Shown in pieces: positions 62,956 to 64,000 of a stretch of 64,000 nucleotides of DNA. The DNA lies in the NCBI RefSeq assembly GCF_022511585.1, contig NZ_JAKWBN010000003.1, forward strand, positions 248,001-312,000, written 5' to 3'. Within the stretch, counting starts at the first letter, position 1. Every line of letters begins with the position of its first letter. The DNA comes from Shimazuella soli (GTDB taxonomy: Bacteria > Bacillota > Bacilli > Thermoactinomycetales > Thermoactinomycetaceae). A model generated the notes under the pieces. That model saw only the letters and a program-made list of their open reading frames with translations. It ran no database searches and was not told the DNA's origin. Position numbers and translations under genes: made by a program.

Positions 62956-64000
62956 TTGCAAAGGACAAAGCGAATACTCACGGCTACGATAGCTGTTTTG
63001 GTTTGTGCCAGTATAATTGTAGGCAGCAGCACAGAAGTGGATGCCAAAACAACACGTGAAGAATTAATGCAAATCCGTAAAGATAAATTAAAAGTGATGG
63101 ATTCTATTGCGAGCGGAAATAAGACATTAGAAAAATATAATGCACAGATGGCAGCAAGTCAAAAAGCGATTGATGACGTTCAAGTACAAGTAGATAAGGT
63201 CGATGTTCTTAAAAAGCAAGCCGAACAAAAAGAAGAAGTCTATCAGAAAAAGTTTAATGAACGACTTCGCCAGTTGTATGAAAGAGGCGAAACAGGCTAC
63301 ATGTCTCAATTGCTTCAATCTAATAATTTTAGCGAGTTTTTGGTTCGATTTGAGATGGTTCGACTTTTAGCTCAACAAGATTATGCTTTATTAGAAGATA
63401 AGAAAAAAGCGACAGAACAGGTGCAAGTGCAGATTGATAAATTAAACCAACTGATTGCGAAACAGCAAAAAGAAGTAGATAAATCAAAAGATGCTTTTAA
63501 TAAAATGATGGCAGAAATAAACAAAAGCAAAGGAAAATTAAAAGAACTCCAAGGCATGGAAGATGCCAACGAGTCTGAATTAATCGATATCAATAAAGCA
63601 TTAATTAGCAGTGGAAAATTAAAATTCCCATATACCGGCCCATTACAAAGACCTATGGATTATCCTATTACATCTGGATTTAAATTTCGTTGGGGCAGGA
63701 TGCATGAAGGGGTTGACTTTGGAACACAAGGGAAAATAGGAATTCCATATAGAGCAGCAGCTGACGGGGTTGTAGTAGAAAGTCGTGTATCTTCTGGATA
63801 TGGATGGCTTATCACGATTTATCATGGTGAATATAACGGGCAGCCTTTCTATACGCGATATGCACATAGTTATCCTTATGAAGTAAAAGTAAAAGTAGGA
63901 CAAGAAGTAACCAAAGGAGAAATTATTTCTGCTGTTGGGAATAATGGACACTCTACAGGTCCTCACCTTCACTTTGAAGTGCGAATTGGTTATGGTGCAA
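62956..64000 (+). CDS. Second coiled-coil M23 peptidase (cut by window end)
   Basis: A TTG at 62956, 8 bases after GGGAGG, opens a frame that is still open at the window end (348 codons seen). Signal peptide (TATIAVLVCASIIVGSS), coiled coil, then M23 elements MHEGVDFG, RYAHSYPY and GPHLHFEVRIGYGA. It parallels the preceding gene, including RQLYERGETGYMSQL against IHLYQSGEMGYMGQLIS, so the two arose by duplication. An inserted loop GEYNGQPFYT is seen only here. Confidence 0.9.
   Translation, partial: MQRTKRILTATIAVLVCASIIVGSSTEVDAKTTREELMQIRKDKLKVMDSIASGNKTLEKYNAQMAASQKAIDDVQVQVDKVDVLKKQAEQKEEVYQKKFNERLRQLYERGETGYMSQLLQSNNFSEFLVRFEMVRLLAQQDYALLEDKKKATEQVQVQIDKLNQLIAKQQKEVDKSKDAFNKMMAEINKSKGKLKELQGMEDANESELIDINKALISSGKLKFPYTGPLQRPMDYPITSGFKFRWGRMHEGVDFGTQGKIGIPYRAAADGVVVESRVSSGYGWLITIYHGEYNGQPFYTRYAHSYPYEVKVKVGQEVTKGEIISAVGNNGHSTGPHLHFEVRIGYGA

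Noticed and set aside
1-64000. tRNA, rRNA genes, insertion sequences, prophage or integrase
   Set aside because: No tRNA cloverleaf, rRNA segment, transposase or integrase motif seen anywhere in the window.

Overview
The window is a stretch of a low-GC Gram-positive chromosome. The core gene order is that of endospore-forming Bacillales (ywzB/DUF1146-ywmB-murA-spoIID-spoIIQ-spoIIID; yvyE next to an LCP gene; comFA-comFC; secA-prfB; ftsEX followed by M23 peptidases). A full set of respiratory complex I genes, AGGAGG-type ribosome sites, many TTG/GTG starts and intrinsic hairpin-plus-T terminators fit this. A member of the Thermoactinomycetaceae (filamentous, actinomycete-like Bacillales) is my best guess; this is inference from gene content, not a database match.

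Layout. 1-2.2 kb: a GntR-controlled ABC exporter operon and a secreted M23 peptidase. 2.7-12.3 kb: an 11-gene nuo operon (A,B,C,D,H,I,J,K,L,M,N) without the NADH module. 12.3-14.5 kb: a Vat-type acetyltransferase and small genes. 14.2-19.9 kb: the cell-wall and sporulation block. 20-22 kb: EpuA-like protein, CDP-alcohol phosphatidyltransferase, fabZ. 22.2-28.3 kb: nucleotide-sugar and exopolysaccharide genes that match the WbpA/B/D/E route to UDP-GlcNAc3NAcA. 29.2-31.7 kb: SAM riboswitch and metNIQ. 32-39 kb: P450, hydrolase, yvyE, LCP ligase, metK. 39.8-45.7 kb: comF locus with a degenerate ComFA, HU, cold-shock protein, then a WbpI-like 2-epimerase and a glycosyltransferase that could complete the sugar route. 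46-50.5 kb: secA, prfB (with its +1 frameshift), a crotonase. 51.4-53.7 kb: yybP-ykoY (Mn2+) riboswitch, TerC, a lipoprotein and a GSP-synthase-like ATP-grasp protein. 53.7-55.5 kb: polysaccharide deacetylase and CorA. 57.2-59.8 kb: argGH. 60.2 kb to the end: ftsEX and two coiled-coil M23 hydrolases, the last cut by the window edge.

The most striking feature is a scatter of short GC-rich islets (about 48-68% GC in the parts I counted, against clearly AT-richer neighbours) in the intergenic spaces at about 13.8, 17.7, 18.15, 28.4, 35.5, 39.1, 55.7 and 56.3 kb. The coding ones each hold one small plus-strand gene, usually followed by a hairpin without a T tract. One is an unmistakable DUF397 protein and one a Gly/Ser-rich lipoprotein, both of actinobacterial type. 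They look like separately acquired actinobacterial gene cassettes. I also found several small genes that are easy to miss: a 57-residue Lys/Arg-rich protein at 18152, a 36-residue membrane peptide on the minus strand at 28857, a 38-residue ORF at 42360, and a tandem 71-bp repeat carrying a nine-codon ORF twice.
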